Below are positions 27,023 through 35,702 of a stretch of DNA of 64,000 nucleotides, in pieces. Below the pieces are notes generated by a model that was given only the letters and a program-made list of their open reading frames with translations, made no database searches and was not told the DNA's origin. The first letter of the stretch is position 1. Every line of letters begins with the position of its first letter. The position numbers and the translations under genes are program-made. The stretch lies in NCBI RefSeq assembly GCF_025847235.1, contig NZ_JAOZEW010000025.1, positions 28,199 through 92,198 of the forward strand, read 5' to 3'. The stretch is from Flavobacterium shii (GTDB lineage: Bacteria > Bacteroidota > Bacteroidia > Flavobacteriales > Flavobacteriaceae).

Positions 27023-27733
27023 TTACTCTTCTTTAGTAACAACTATTGAGGCTTTAAAACCTGTGTCAAGATTATTCCAATAGTCATGAACAATTACATT
27101 TTTATGATCGTCCAATACTTGGATTTCGGCAGTATTACCACCTAGAGTACCTATATTAAGTGCTTCAAATTCCATCTTATTGAATCCTTTGTCAAGCGTA
27201 ATTCTAATATCTTTAAAATTACTTTCTAAAAATATTTCAGATTGTATAACCTTCTCGTTATTCGATACTTTTACCAAATCACCGTCGATGGCTCCAAAAT
27301 CTCTAAGCCTTATGATAAAATAATCCGCTTTGGTTTTAAAATCTCCCAGAGAAACATTCTTCCTTAACAAAGTACCTCTGCCCTCTTTTAATCCTTGCTC
27401 TTTTAAAGTTTTATCTAAATCTTTCTCCATTCCAGCAACGTATCTATCGCCTGGATTTGCAAATTCATCCGAAGGTGTCATCGAAAAACTTTCTTTTTTC
27501 CCTATTTGATACGACGAATTTAATTGCGACTGTGGAGGCGCGATACTGGTGCTATTAAAAACATTTGGAGCTTTAATACTTGGTATATCTGGCGAAATTG
27601 TTCCAGACGGTGGAATCTTTTTAGGTTTTACACCAAAAGATGGAGGAATCGGTTTAAATTTAGTATTAAATTCTGCTTGAGCCGTTGCTGCAACTGATGT
27701 TATTAGTAGTATAAAAAATAAGATCTGTTTCAT
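27023..27733 (-). CDS. Secreted hypothetical protein
   Basis: 236 residues with a signal peptide ending near ATAQA (16-20). A Pro-rich low-complexity stretch (about 24-75, PIPPSFGVKPKKIPPSG) is followed by a beta-rich C-terminal half with FIIRLRDFGAIDGDLVKVSNN and FNKMEFEALNIGTLGGNTAEI, reminiscent of a jelly-roll type domain. The presence of an export signal and the lack of catalytic motifs suggest a periplasmic or surface binding protein. Not recognised beyond that. Confidence 0.75.
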   Translation of the reverse strand: MKQILFFILLITSVAATAQAEFNTKFKPIPPSFGVKPKKIPPSGTISPDIPSIKAPNVFNSTSIAPPQSQLNSSYQIGKKESFSMTPSDEFANPGDRYVAGMEKDLDKTLKEQGLKEGRGTLLRKNVSLGDFKTKADYFIIRLRDFGAIDGDLVKVSNNEKVIQSEIFLESNFKDIRITLDKGFNKMEFEALNIGTLGGNTAEIQVLDDHKNVIVHDYWNNLDTGFKASIVVTKEE

Positions 27734-28029
27734 TCGGTTATAATATTATGGAGTCAATTTTTTAAATTCAAATAGTATAGCATCGCAAAAATAGCATAAT
27801 TTAATTGGGCACTACAACTTTAAGAGTTTTATAACAATATATTAGGCTAATTTTTAGATACAAAAAACCCGCCAAAAGATTGAAAACACCAAATTTTAAA
27901 TGGGTAATCTTAAAAAGATGATTTACGATTTCCCTTTAGATATTTAATATAAAAAATATATCATTTTGATAATTAAGAACTTATTCATAACTTCAATATT
28001 TTAATTCACTTTTATTAAAATTCAAACAA

Positions 28030-28947
28030 ATGGATTATATCGACTACTATAAAACATTAGGAATTACGAAATCGGCTACTGAAGCCGAAATCAAAAAAGC
28101 ATATCGAAAACTAGCTCGTAAATACCATCCAGATTTAAATCCGAATGATAAAGAAGCAGAGCACAAATTCAAAGAAATAAACGAAGCAAACGAAGTTTTA
28201 AGCAATCCCGAAAATCGAAAAAAATACGATAAATACGGAAAAGACTGGAAACATGCCGAGGAGTTTGAAAAAGCTGGCTACGACCCTAACCAACAACAAC
28301 GCTCAAGACAACAACAAAGCAATTCCGATTATTCTGATTACTCTGGAGGCGATTTCTCAGGAAGCGACTTTTCTGATTTCTTCAACTCAATGTACGGCTC
28401 GAGAGGCAGCAGTAGAAGTCAAACGAAATACAGAGGACAGGATTTTAATGCCGAATTACAATTAGACCTAACCTCGGCTTATACAACTCACAAGCAAAAT
28501 CTAACCGTAAATGGCAAAAATATCCGAATTACAATTCCAGCTGGTGTAGAAAATGGACAAATTATAAAAATCCCCGGACATGGCGGACCAGGTGCTAATG
28601 GTGGTCCAAATGGAGATTTATACATTACGTTTATAATTGCAAACAATTCCGATTTTAAACGTGAAGGAAATAATCTATACGCCGATGTTGATCTCGATTT
28701 ATATACTGCTGTTTTAGGAGGCGAAATTTTTGTAAATACTTTAGATGGGAAAGTAAAAATAAAAGTATCCCCGGAAACACAACCCGGAACTAAAGTCAAA
28801 TTAAAAGGAAAGGGGTTTCCTTTATATAAAAAAGAAAATCAATTTGGAGATTTATACATAACGTACACCATAAAAATCCCCACAAAACTATCCGAAAAAG
28901 AAAGACAATTATTCGAAGAATTATCTAAAATAAGAAATCATGAATAG
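28030..28947 (+). CDS. DnaJ-type co-chaperone of the CbpA class
   Basis: 305 residues. The J domain (1-70) has the HPD tripeptide at 33-35; a Gln/Ser/Gly/Asp-rich linker (85-135) is followed by two C-terminal substrate-binding domains (about 140-300). The Cys-rich zinc-finger repeats of full DnaJ are absent, so it is a type II (CbpA-like) protein that stimulates DnaK. The 3' end overlaps the next gene by 8 nt, and that product is a CbpM-like modulator, which matches the cbpA-cbpM arrangement of other bacteria. Confidence 0.92.
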   Translation: MDYIDYYKTLGITKSATEAEIKKAYRKLARKYHPDLNPNDKEAEHKFKEINEANEVLSNPENRKKYDKYGKDWKHAEEFEKAGYDPNQQQRSRQQQSNSDYSDYSGGDFSGSDFSDFFNSMYGSRGSSRSQTKYRGQDFNAELQLDLTSAYTTHKQNLTVNGKNIRITIPAGVENGQIIKIPGHGGPGANGGPNGDLYITFIIANNSDFKREGNNLYADVDLDLYTAVLGGEIFVNTLDGKVKIKVSPETQPGTKVKLKGKGFPLYKKENQFGDLYITYTIKIPTKLSEKERQLFEELSKIRNHE

Positions 28948-29245
28948 TAAAAATTTAATCCAAATAAAACAATTTTGTATTTATCATGAAATTGAGGATA
29001 CCTTTATATCTAAGCTCAACAATTATGGTTTGATAGAAATTATTGTTCTGGAAGAAGATCAGTATTTACAACCAGAACAATTGCCTGCTATAGAAAAAAT
29101 GATCCGATTACATTATGATCTCAAAATTAATTTAGAAGGAATCGATGCCATTGCCCACTTATTAAATAAAATTGAGCTGTTGCAAAAAAACCTTACTACT
29201 ACACAAAATAAACTTCGCCTTTTTGAACAACATCAAATTGACTAA
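28940..29245 (+). CDS. CbpM-like chaperone modulator
   Basis: 101 residues, mostly helical, with a MerR-like N-terminal segment (LIQIKQFCIYHEIEDTFISKL), the central LEEDQYLQPEQLPAIEKMIRL and a C-terminal coiled coil (LLNKIELLQKNLTTTQNKL). This is the pattern of CbpM, which binds the J domain of CbpA and blocks its action. The 8-nt overlap with the CbpA-like gene supports the pairing. Confidence 0.85.
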   Translation: MNSKNLIQIKQFCIYHEIEDTFISKLNNYGLIEIIVLEEDQYLQPEQLPAIEKMIRLHYDLKINLEGIDAIAHLLNKIELLQKNLTTTQNKLRLFEQHQID

Positions 29246-29620
29246 TCTAACTTGCGTAAAACTTTGTGGTTAATTTTTACGCCACAGATTTAAGAGATTA
29301 AAAGAATTACAATCTGTTGCCGAAAAAGTTACCCACGAATATCACTAATTGCCACGAATTTAAAAAACTTTGTGTTCTTTGCGTAAATCTTAGTGCCCTT
29401 TGCTGTTAATTTTTACGCCACAGATTTAAAAACTTAATATACTTTGTGGTTGATTTCATTCAGAATATCACAAAAACTGATTATTCACAAGGAATTATTA
29501 AGTCCATTTTACGGATTTTGTTATGGCTTTTTCATAAATTGCAACACATTAATCTAACTATGAATTGCTTTTTAAAACAACCGAAAAGTAGTTCGAACAA
29601 CACACTAAAATTATCTTATA
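29246..29620. repeat. Intergenic region with an exact 24-bp direct repeat
   Basis: An identical 24-bp sequence occurs at 29270-29293 and 29406-29429 (core ACGCCACAGATTTAA). ACTTTGTGGTT is found at 29261 and again at 29441, beside the second copy. Related CCACAGATT tracts occur elsewhere in the window (44037, 46133, 46290). The region has no ORF that I support. It probably consists of degenerate dispersed repeats of the genus. Confidence 0.7.
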
Positions 29621-30007
29621 ATGAAAAGAGAAAACATCTTGACAGGATCTCCATGGGAAGACAAAATGGGATACTGTCGTGCAGTCCGCATTGGGAACAT
29701 CGTAGAAGTTTCGGGAACTGTTGCGATTGTTGATGGCGACAAAGTAAAAGCCGACGATGCTTACGCACAAACTTTGAACATTCTGGAAAGAGTCGAAAAA
29801 GTATTGAAAGACCTGGGAATCGGCATGAAAGACGTTATTAGAACACGTATTTTCACTACTGATATTTCGACTTTTGAATCTGTTGCTGGGGCACATTCTG
29901 CTTTTTTTAAAGACATTAAACCAACTACTGGATTTTACGAAATTAGCAAACTTGTAGCTCCGGAATATTTGGTAGAAATAGAATTTACTGCTGTAATTGT
30001 AGAATAA
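29621..30007 (+). CDS. RidA/YjgF-family protein
   Basis: 128 residues of the Rid fold, recognised by AVRIGNIVEVSGTVA, YAQTLNILERVEKVLKDLG, VIRTRIFTTDIS and the C-terminal VEIEFTAVI. Rid proteins form trimers; RidA itself hydrolyses reactive enamine/imine intermediates. The Arg that precedes the final strand in true RidA (around RLPxxxKIEIE) is replaced here by VAPEYLVEIE, so it likely belongs to another Rid subfamily with an uncertain substrate. It is monocistronic, between repeat-rich intergenic regions. Confidence 0.88.
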   Translation: MKRENILTGSPWEDKMGYCRAVRIGNIVEVSGTVAIVDGDKVKADDAYAQTLNILERVEKVLKDLGIGMKDVIRTRIFTTDISTFESVAGAHSAFFKDIKPTTGFYEISKLVAPEYLVEIEFTAVIVE

Positions 30008-30050
30008 AAAACAATATTCCTATCCGTATTTGGATATAATTATAAAAATC

Positions 30051-30134
30051 AAACACGAATTTACACAAATTTAAAAAAGCTTAACTTAGTTTCCGAAATT
30101 AAAACCATCGCCGAATTAGTGCCAATTCGTGTTT
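30051..30134. repeat. Intergenic inverted repeat with AAACACGAATT arms
   Basis: AAACACGAATT (30051-30061) and AATTCGTGTTT (30124-30134) are perfect 11-bp complements about 62 nt apart. A related hairpin lies at 38371-38418 and a half copy at about 24261. It fits a small non-autonomous repeat family. Confidence 0.55.
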
Positions 30135-30196
30135 AAATTAATCTATTCTTTTGTGCCCATACATTAACATTAAGCACTACTCCACCCTTTACTTTA

Positions 30197-31432
30197 ATGA
30201 ATTCACAAGATTTAAAAAAAACGATACTTCTCTGTCTCAAATGGATTTTCATTTGTGTCTTGATAGGTATTTTATCAGGATCGGCTTCGGCGTTTTTTTT
30301 AATCACATTAGAATTTGTTACCCAATATAGAATCCACCACAACTGGATTATCTGGCTTTTACCTCTCGGCGGATTACTAGTAGGTCTTGGCTATTATTAC
30401 TTTGGAAAAGAAGTCGTAAAAGGCAACAATTTGCTACTAGAAGAATACGAAAACCCAAAGCAGGTTATTCCGTTAAAAATGGCTCCTTTGGTCTTTTTAG
30501 GAACAATCATTACCCATTTATTTGGAGGTTCCGCAGGTCGTGAAGGAACAGCTGTACAAATGGGAGGAGCAATCGCCGATCAATTTACCAGAATCTTTAA
30601 ACTCGATGATTCAGAGAGAAAAACCTTGATTATTTTAGGAATCAGTGCGGGTTTTGCTTCTGTTTTTGGAACACCATTGGCAGGCGCCATTTTTGCTCTT
30701 GAAGTGGTATATTTTAGCAAAATAGACTTAAAAAGTATTTTACTTTCATTTATAGTAGCCTATACTGCCTATTTTACCGTTGAGATCTGGCAGGTAAAAC
30801 ATACACATTATAGTATTCCGATTGTTCCGGAAATTACGGCATCAAACTTATTTTACACTTTAATTTGTGGTGCGTTATTTGGCTTTGCAGCTTTATTATT
30901 CTCTCGAAGCACACATTTTTGGGGTTCATTATTCTCAAAAACTATAAAATATCCACCGCTTCGACCTTTTGTTGGCGGAATCATTCTTGCAATTGCTATT
31001 GCTGGTTTTGGATTTACAAAATTCTCAGGTCTGGGAGTTCCTACTATTGTTGATTCATTCACAAATACAAATGCATGGTATGATTTCCTGCTTAAAATAC
31101 TCTTTACCGGATTTACTTTAGGTGCTGGTTTTAAGGGTGGTGAAGTTACGCCATTATTTTTTGTAGGTGCTACTTTTGGCAGTGCATTATCACTTATAGT
31201 TCCTATGCCAATTGCCCTTCTTGCCGGAATGGGATTTGTTGCAGTGTTCTCTGGAGCGACCCACACTCCTATTGCCTGCACAATCATGGGGATAGAACTT
31301 TTCGGGATTGAAAGCGGAATATTCATTGCTATAGCCTGCGTCATTGCTTATTTATCTTCTGGCTCTGTAGGCATTTACAAGTCTCAAATTGTAAAAGGCG
31401 CCAAATATAAATTGTATCAGAAATGGCTGTGA
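30197..31432 (+). CDS. CLC-family anion channel/antiporter, possible fluoride (CLC-F) type
   Basis: 411 residues with about ten membrane segments. The CLC helix-F motif is GREGT (114-118), with the gating glutamate at 116, and AGFASVFGTPLAGAIFALEV (151-170) is the conserved block after it. The canonical GSGIP filter is absent; at its place is GNNLL (76-80), which resembles the GNNLI-type filter I recall from one clade of fluoride/proton antiporters. A fluoride exporter is thus possible. No C-terminal CBS domains. No fluoride riboswitch-like element was seen upstream. The family is certain; the ion is not. Confidence 0.88.
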   Translation: MNSQDLKKTILLCLKWIFICVLIGILSGSASAFFLITLEFVTQYRIHHNWIIWLLPLGGLLVGLGYYYFGKEVVKGNNLLLEEYENPKQVIPLKMAPLVFLGTIITHLFGGSAGREGTAVQMGGAIADQFTRIFKLDDSERKTLIILGISAGFASVFGTPLAGAIFALEVVYFSKIDLKSILLSFIVAYTAYFTVEIWQVKHTHYSIPIVPEITASNLFYTLICGALFGFAALLFSRSTHFWGSLFSKTIKYPPLRPFVGGIILAIAIAGFGFTKFSGLGVPTIVDSFTNTNAWYDFLLKILFTGFTLGAGFKGGEVTPLFFVGATFGSALSLIVPMPIALLAGMGFVAVFSGATHTPIACTIMGIELFGIESGIFIAIACVIAYLSSGSVGIYKSQIVKGAKYKLYQKWL

Positions 31433-31584
31433 TTTAGTTTTTCTTAGTATTCGGTGACAGTCGCAGTAATCAGTTGCAATTTTTAGAAAAAAAACTAAAG
31501 TCATCAACTAACAACTATAAACCAATAACTATCAACTAAACCAAGAAGATATAAAACCATGTTAATGTCCAAAATGTTTTCAAG

Positions 31585-31609
31585 TTTACATTAAAAAAAT
31601 GTAAATTCG
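31585..31609 (+). promoter_or_regulatory. Promoter-overlapping inverted repeat upstream of the DHH phosphoesterase gene
   Basis: TTTACAT (31585-31591) and ATGTAAA (31599-31605) are perfect 7-bp complements with a 7-nt spacer. The second arm overlaps TAAATTCG (31602-31609), a fair match to the -7 consensus, 6 nt before the ATG. It could be an operator; the transcript would be almost leaderless. Confidence 0.4.
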
Positions 31610-31615
31610 CACACT

Positions 31616-32620
31616 ATGAAAATACAAGACATTCAAGACATAAAGTTGCTGCTTGCAACTCCAAAAAAAATAGCCATAATTCCTCACCGCGGTCCCGACG
31701 GGGATGCTATGGGTTCAACCTTAGCTTTATACCACTTTTTATTAAAAAACAATCATGAGCCAACTGTAATTGCTCCAAATGATTTCCCTGACTTCTTAGC
31801 TTGGTTACCAGGTTCTGAAACAGTAAAAATATTTGAAAAAGATATAGATAACTGCACCAAAATTCTTGAAGAAGCTCAACTGATTTTTACATTAGATTTT
31901 AATGCTTTTCATCGCACAGGAGAAATGGAACATACTTTGGTAAAACTAAAAGCTCCATTTATCATGATCGATCATCATCAAAAACCTGATGATTACGCAG
32001 CTTACACCTATTCTGATACTTCATTTGGATCAACTTGCGAAATGGTTTATAACTTCATCTCTTTCTTAGGAAAAAAAGAAGATTTAGACAAAACTATAGC
32101 AACTTGTATCTATACAGGAATATTAACCGATTCGGGATCTTTCCGTTTTCCGGGTACAACAGGAAATACACACCGCATTATAGCCGAGCTTATTGATTTG
32201 GGTGTAGAAAACACGCAGATTCCAATTTTGCTTTTTGATAATAGTTCCTACAGCCGTTTACAATTACTTGGAAGGGCATTGCAAAACATGAAGATTCTGG
32301 ACGAACATAGGACTTCTTATACTTCATTGACACAAGCCGAATTAGATTCTTTTAATTATGTAAAAGGAGATACCGAAGGCATTGTAAATTATGGTTTAAG
32401 TATGAAAGGTATCGTTTTTACTGCTATATTTATTGAAAATAAAGAAGAGAAAATAATCAAGATTTCGTTCCGTTCACAAGGTGGTTTCGATGTAAATGAA
32501 TTTGCGAGAACTTACTTTAACGGTGGAGGTCATAGTAATGCTGCTGGAGGAAAATCATTGGATTCAATGGAAGATACATTGAAAAAATTTGAAGATTTAG
32601 TAACAAAACTAAAAATATAA
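31616..32620 (+). CDS. DHH-family phosphoesterase (NrnA-like oligoribonuclease / pAp phosphatase)
   Basis: 334 residues. The DHH domain shows HRGPDGDAMGS (24-34), FTLDFN (91-96) and the DHH triad (119-121), with TDSGSF (171-176) completing the metal site. The DHHA1 domain has GGGHSNAAGG near residue 305. NrnA proteins degrade short oligoribonucleotides and dephosphorylate pAp in the cytoplasm. It is followed after 5 nt by gldI, the arrangement known next to gldI in gliding flavobacteria. Confidence 0.9.
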   Translation: MKIQDIQDIKLLLATPKKIAIIPHRGPDGDAMGSTLALYHFLLKNNHEPTVIAPNDFPDFLAWLPGSETVKIFEKDIDNCTKILEEAQLIFTLDFNAFHRTGEMEHTLVKLKAPFIMIDHHQKPDDYAAYTYSDTSFGSTCEMVYNFISFLGKKEDLDKTIATCIYTGILTDSGSFRFPGTTGNTHRIIAELIDLGVENTQIPILLFDNSSYSRLQLLGRALQNMKILDEHRTSYTSLTQAELDSFNYVKGDTEGIVNYGLSMKGIVFTAIFIENKEEKIIKISFRSQGGFDVNEFARTYFNGGGHSNAAGGKSLDSMEDTLKKFEDLVTKLKI

Positions 32621-32625
32621 CTAGT

Positions 32626-33267
32626 ATGAACTATCCTAAAATATTTGTTTCAGCTATTTTGTTGACCGTTTTGGCTTCGAGCTGCAAGCAACATGAAGAC
32701 GCCAGAAGACCTATTTCTATTTCTTCCGGAACATTCATGAAAAAGTCTGTCGAGCGAAATAAAAAACTCGTAGCCACCGAAGAACAACAAATTAAGGCTG
32801 TTATAAAAAACAATCCTAAAATAAAATACATTGCTTCAACAAAAGGATATTGGTATGCTTATGAGAACCAAAATACCACAGATACTATAACTCCTAAAAA
32901 AGGAGATGTTGCTTTTTTTGACTATGAAATAAAAGACTTAAAAGGAAATATTATTTATAGCGAAGCAGAGTTGAGACCTCAAACCTATTTTGTAGATAAG
33001 CAAGAAATCATGATGGGATTACGCGATGGTATCAAATTAATGCATAAAAACGAAACTGTAACCTTCTTGTTTCCATCTCATATGGCTTATGGTTATCATG
33101 GTGATGAAAAACGAATTGGCATCAACCAACCTTTAATCTGTACTGTTACCTTACATAATTTTGTTCCAGAAACAGCTTACAGAAAACAAATGGAGACAAA
33201 AGCTCCAAGAACCGAAACTCCGAAACCTACACCCCCACCAATAAAGAAAGATTCATTAAATCAATAA
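32626..33267 (+). CDS. gldI: Gliding-motility lipoprotein GldI (FKBP-type peptidyl-prolyl isomerase)
   Basis: 213 residues. A lipoprotein signal peptide ends in LASSC (Cys 20). The characteristic N-terminal block RRPISISSGTFMKKSVERNKK is followed by an FKBP-type domain (about 85-180) with KGDVAFFDYEIKDLKGN and FLFPSHMAYGYHGD. The C-terminal tail is Pro/Thr-rich (TETPKPTPPPIKKD). GldI is needed for gliding in Flavobacterium johnsoniae and is thought to fold other Gld proteins in the periplasm. It starts 5 nt after the DHH gene and is followed by two more isomerase genes. Confidence 0.92.
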   Translation: MNYPKIFVSAILLTVLASSCKQHEDARRPISISSGTFMKKSVERNKKLVATEEQQIKAVIKNNPKIKYIASTKGYWYAYENQNTTDTITPKKGDVAFFDYEIKDLKGNIIYSEAELRPQTYFVDKQEIMMGLRDGIKLMHKNETVTFLFPSHMAYGYHGDEKRIGINQPLICTVTLHNFVPETAYRKQMETKAPRTETPKPTPPPIKKDSLNQ

Positions 33268-33287
33268 AAACAATTAATATTTTTAAA

Positions 33288-34382
33288 ATGAAAAAAAGCC
33301 TCATATTATTATTACTTGCGATTACAACTCTTTACTCTTGTAAAGACGAACACAGCAATCTGCCTGATGGTTTATACGCCGAAATTGAAACCAACAAAGG
33401 AAACATTATTGTTGAATTAAATTATCAAAAAGCACCCATAACTGTTGCGAATTTTGTAACACTTGCAGAGGGTAAAAATGAATTTGTTACCAACGAAGCT
33501 TTAAAAAAGAAACCTTTCTTTGACGGATTAAAATTTCACAGAGTTATTGAAGATTTTATGATCCAAACTGGAGATCCGTTAGGAACTGGTTCTGGAGATG
33601 CAGGATATAAATTTAAAGATGAATTTACCGATTTGAAATTTGATAAAGGTGGTGTTTTGGCAATGGCCAATAACGGACCTGCCACAAACAGCAGCCAGTT
33701 TTTTATCACACATGTTGAAACACCTTGGTTAGACGGAAAACACACCATTTTTGGTCATGTTGTAGACAAAGGAATGGAAGTCGTTAACCAAATTAAACAA
33801 GATGACTACATCAAGAAAGTAACAATTATCAGAAACGGTGAAGCTGCTAAGAAATTTGACGCTGTAAAAGTATTCCACGATTACTTTTCGGCTGAGTCAA
33901 AAGAAAAAAGTGATTTAGATTCTAAATACAAAGGTGTACGTGATGAGAAATTAGCTTATTATGCTGGTTTAAGAGGTAAAGTTACAAAAACAACTTCGGG
34001 ATTAGAATACGTTATTACTGAAAAAGGTAAAGGTAAAAAACCTGCTGCCGGAGCACAAGTATTCATAAATTATGCTGGTTTCCTTGAAGACGGAACGTTA
34101 TTCGATACTAGTATTGAAAGTGTAGCTAAAACTTTTGGAAAATTTGATGCTGCCAGAGCCGAAGCGAAACAATACAACCCAATTCCTTTTCAAGCTGGTA
34201 GAAAAGACGGTATGATTCCTGGTTTTATCGAGGGCATCGAAAACCTTTCTTTTGGAGATAAAGCAGTACTTTTCATTCCTGCACATTTAGCTTACGGATC
34301 TACAGGTGCAGGAGGTGTAATCCCACCAAATGCAAATATTATATTTGAAGTTGAGTTACTAGAAAAAATGCCACAACAATAA
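33288..34382 (+). CDS. Cyclophilin-FKBP fusion lipoprotein (peptidyl-prolyl isomerase)
   Basis: 364 residues. A lipoprotein signal peptide ends in LYSC (Cys 18). The cyclophilin domain (about 30-190) has FHRVIEDFMIQTGDPLGTGSG and NSSQFFITHVETPWLDGKHTIFG. The FKBP domain (about 235-360) has GLEYVITEKGKGKKP, FEDGTLFDTS-type segments, DGMIPGFIEGIENLSFGDKA and AYGSTGAGGVIPPNANI. Both catalyse proline cis-trans isomerisation, probably at the periplasmic face of a membrane. It lies 20 nt after gldI and 39 nt before a paralogue. Confidence 0.92.
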   Translation: MKKSLILLLLAITTLYSCKDEHSNLPDGLYAEIETNKGNIIVELNYQKAPITVANFVTLAEGKNEFVTNEALKKKPFFDGLKFHRVIEDFMIQTGDPLGTGSGDAGYKFKDEFTDLKFDKGGVLAMANNGPATNSSQFFITHVETPWLDGKHTIFGHVVDKGMEVVNQIKQDDYIKKVTIIRNGEAAKKFDAVKVFHDYFSAESKEKSDLDSKYKGVRDEKLAYYAGLRGKVTKTTSGLEYVITEKGKGKKPAAGAQVFINYAGFLEDGTLFDTSIESVAKTFGKFDAARAEAKQYNPIPFQAGRKDGMIPGFIEGIENLSFGDKAVLFIPAHLAYGSTGAGGVIPPNANIIFEVELLEKMPQQ

Positions 34383-34421
34383 GTTTATATTAAAAATTAA
34401 CAGATTTTAAATTAGAATCAG

Positions 34422-35633
34422 ATGAAATTAAAAATTCTATTTTTATTTTGCTTAGGAATGCTTAACCTACAAGCACAGACTAAAAAGCCTGTTCCAGGCA
34501 AAAAAACAGGCATCACTAAAGTTGCTACAAAACCCGCTGTAAACGAAGGTATCTTTGCTACAATTACAACCAAAAAAGGTGATATTGTATTACTGCTTGA
34601 ATACGTAAAAGCTCCAATTACTGTCGCTAATTTTGTGTCATTGGCAGAAGGAACAAATCCTTATGTAACTGTTGAGAGATTAAAAGGAAAACCATTTTTT
34701 GATGGATTAAAATTCCACAGAGTTATCAATGATTTCATGATTCAAGGTGGAGATCCAGATGGAAATGGCTCTGGAGGTCCTGGATATGCTTTTAAAGATG
34801 AATTTGTATCTGATCTTAGATTTGATAAAGGTGGAATTCTAGCAATGGCAAATTCTGGTCCAACAACCAACGGAAGTCAGTTTTTTATTACTCATAAAGA
34901 GACACCTTGGTTAAATGACAAACACACTATCTTTGGACACGTTGTTCAAGGTATGGATGTTGTTAACCTAATTCTTCAAGACGATGTAATGCTTAAAGTT
35001 ACTATTACCCGTAAAGGAGCTATGGCAAAAAAGTTTGATGCACCAAAAGTATTTGCTGCTTATTACGATAATAAAGCTGAAGATGCTAAAAAACAAGCAT
35101 TAATTGATGCCGAAAAGAACAAACAAGCACAAGCTGCTGCTCTTGAGCAAGAACGCATATACAAAGAAAAATACGCTACTGTAATTGCTGCAAAAAAAGC
35201 CTATTTTGACACTGCAAAAGCTACAGCAACAACTACTCCATCTGGTTTAGCTTACAAAATAATCCAAAAAGGTACAGGAGTAAAACCTGCAGATGGTTCT
35301 ACTTTCTATTTCCACTATGCTGGTTATTTTGAAGACGGAACTCTTTTTGACAGTAGCTTCGAGGAAGTAGCAAAAACTTACGGAAAACATGATGCAAACC
35401 GTGCTGCTCAAGGAGGATATCAAGCATTTCCTTTCCAAGCTGGTAAAAAAGACGGTATGATTCCTGGATTTATCGAAGGCTTAGATCTTATGACTTATGG
35501 TGAGAAAGCGGTATTCTTCCTTCCATCTAAATTAGCTTATGGAGAAAGAGGTGCTGGTGGAGTAATTCCTCCAAACGCAACACTTATTTTTGAATTGGAA
35601 ATCTACAAAGAGCAACCAACTCCTAAACAATAG
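34422..35633 (+). CDS. Secreted cyclophilin-FKBP fusion (peptidyl-prolyl isomerase)
   Basis: 403 residues, paralogous to the preceding protein. The signal peptide ends at LQAQ (16-19) rather than at a lipobox, so it is soluble in the periplasm. A cyclophilin domain (about 40-200) is followed by a Lys/Ala/Gln-rich linker (about 220-255) that may be helical, and an FKBP domain (about 270-400). The linker is longer than in the paralogue. It completes the DHH - gldI - isomerase - isomerase run, which ends at a very strong terminator. Confidence 0.92.
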   Translation: MKLKILFLFCLGMLNLQAQTKKPVPGKKTGITKVATKPAVNEGIFATITTKKGDIVLLLEYVKAPITVANFVSLAEGTNPYVTVERLKGKPFFDGLKFHRVINDFMIQGGDPDGNGSGGPGYAFKDEFVSDLRFDKGGILAMANSGPTTNGSQFFITHKETPWLNDKHTIFGHVVQGMDVVNLILQDDVMLKVTITRKGAMAKKFDAPKVFAAYYDNKAEDAKKQALIDAEKNKQAQAAALEQERIYKEKYATVIAAKKAYFDTAKATATTTPSGLAYKIIQKGTGVKPADGSTFYFHYAGYFEDGTLFDSSFEEVAKTYGKHDANRAAQGGYQAFPFQAGKKDGMIPGFIEGLDLMTYGEKAVFFLPSKLAYGERGAGGVIPPNATLIFELEIYKEQPTPKQ

Positions 35634-35646
35634 TTCCTCTTAATAT

Positions 35647-35698
35647 AGAGCATAAAAAAAACCGATAGTTACACAACTATCGGTTTTTTTTATGCTCT
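35647..35698. terminator. Bidirectional terminator with a 24-bp perfect stem
   Basis: A perfect 24-bp inverted repeat (35647-35670 and 35675-35698) with an ACAC loop; the GC-containing core CCGATAGTT/AACTATCGG is flanked by eight A and eight T. It ends both the isomerase run and the convergent hypothetical gene. Confidence 0.92.
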
Positions 35699-35702
35699 AA
35701 TT

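Noticed and set aside
30008..30196. Fluoride riboswitch upstream of the CLC gene
   Set aside because: No conserved fluoride-aptamer blocks were seen; the region is occupied by an AAACACGAATT inverted repeat.
30853..31344. 163-codon minus-strand open frame
   Set aside because: It lies wholly antisense to the CLC gene, whose protein shows the conserved motifs.
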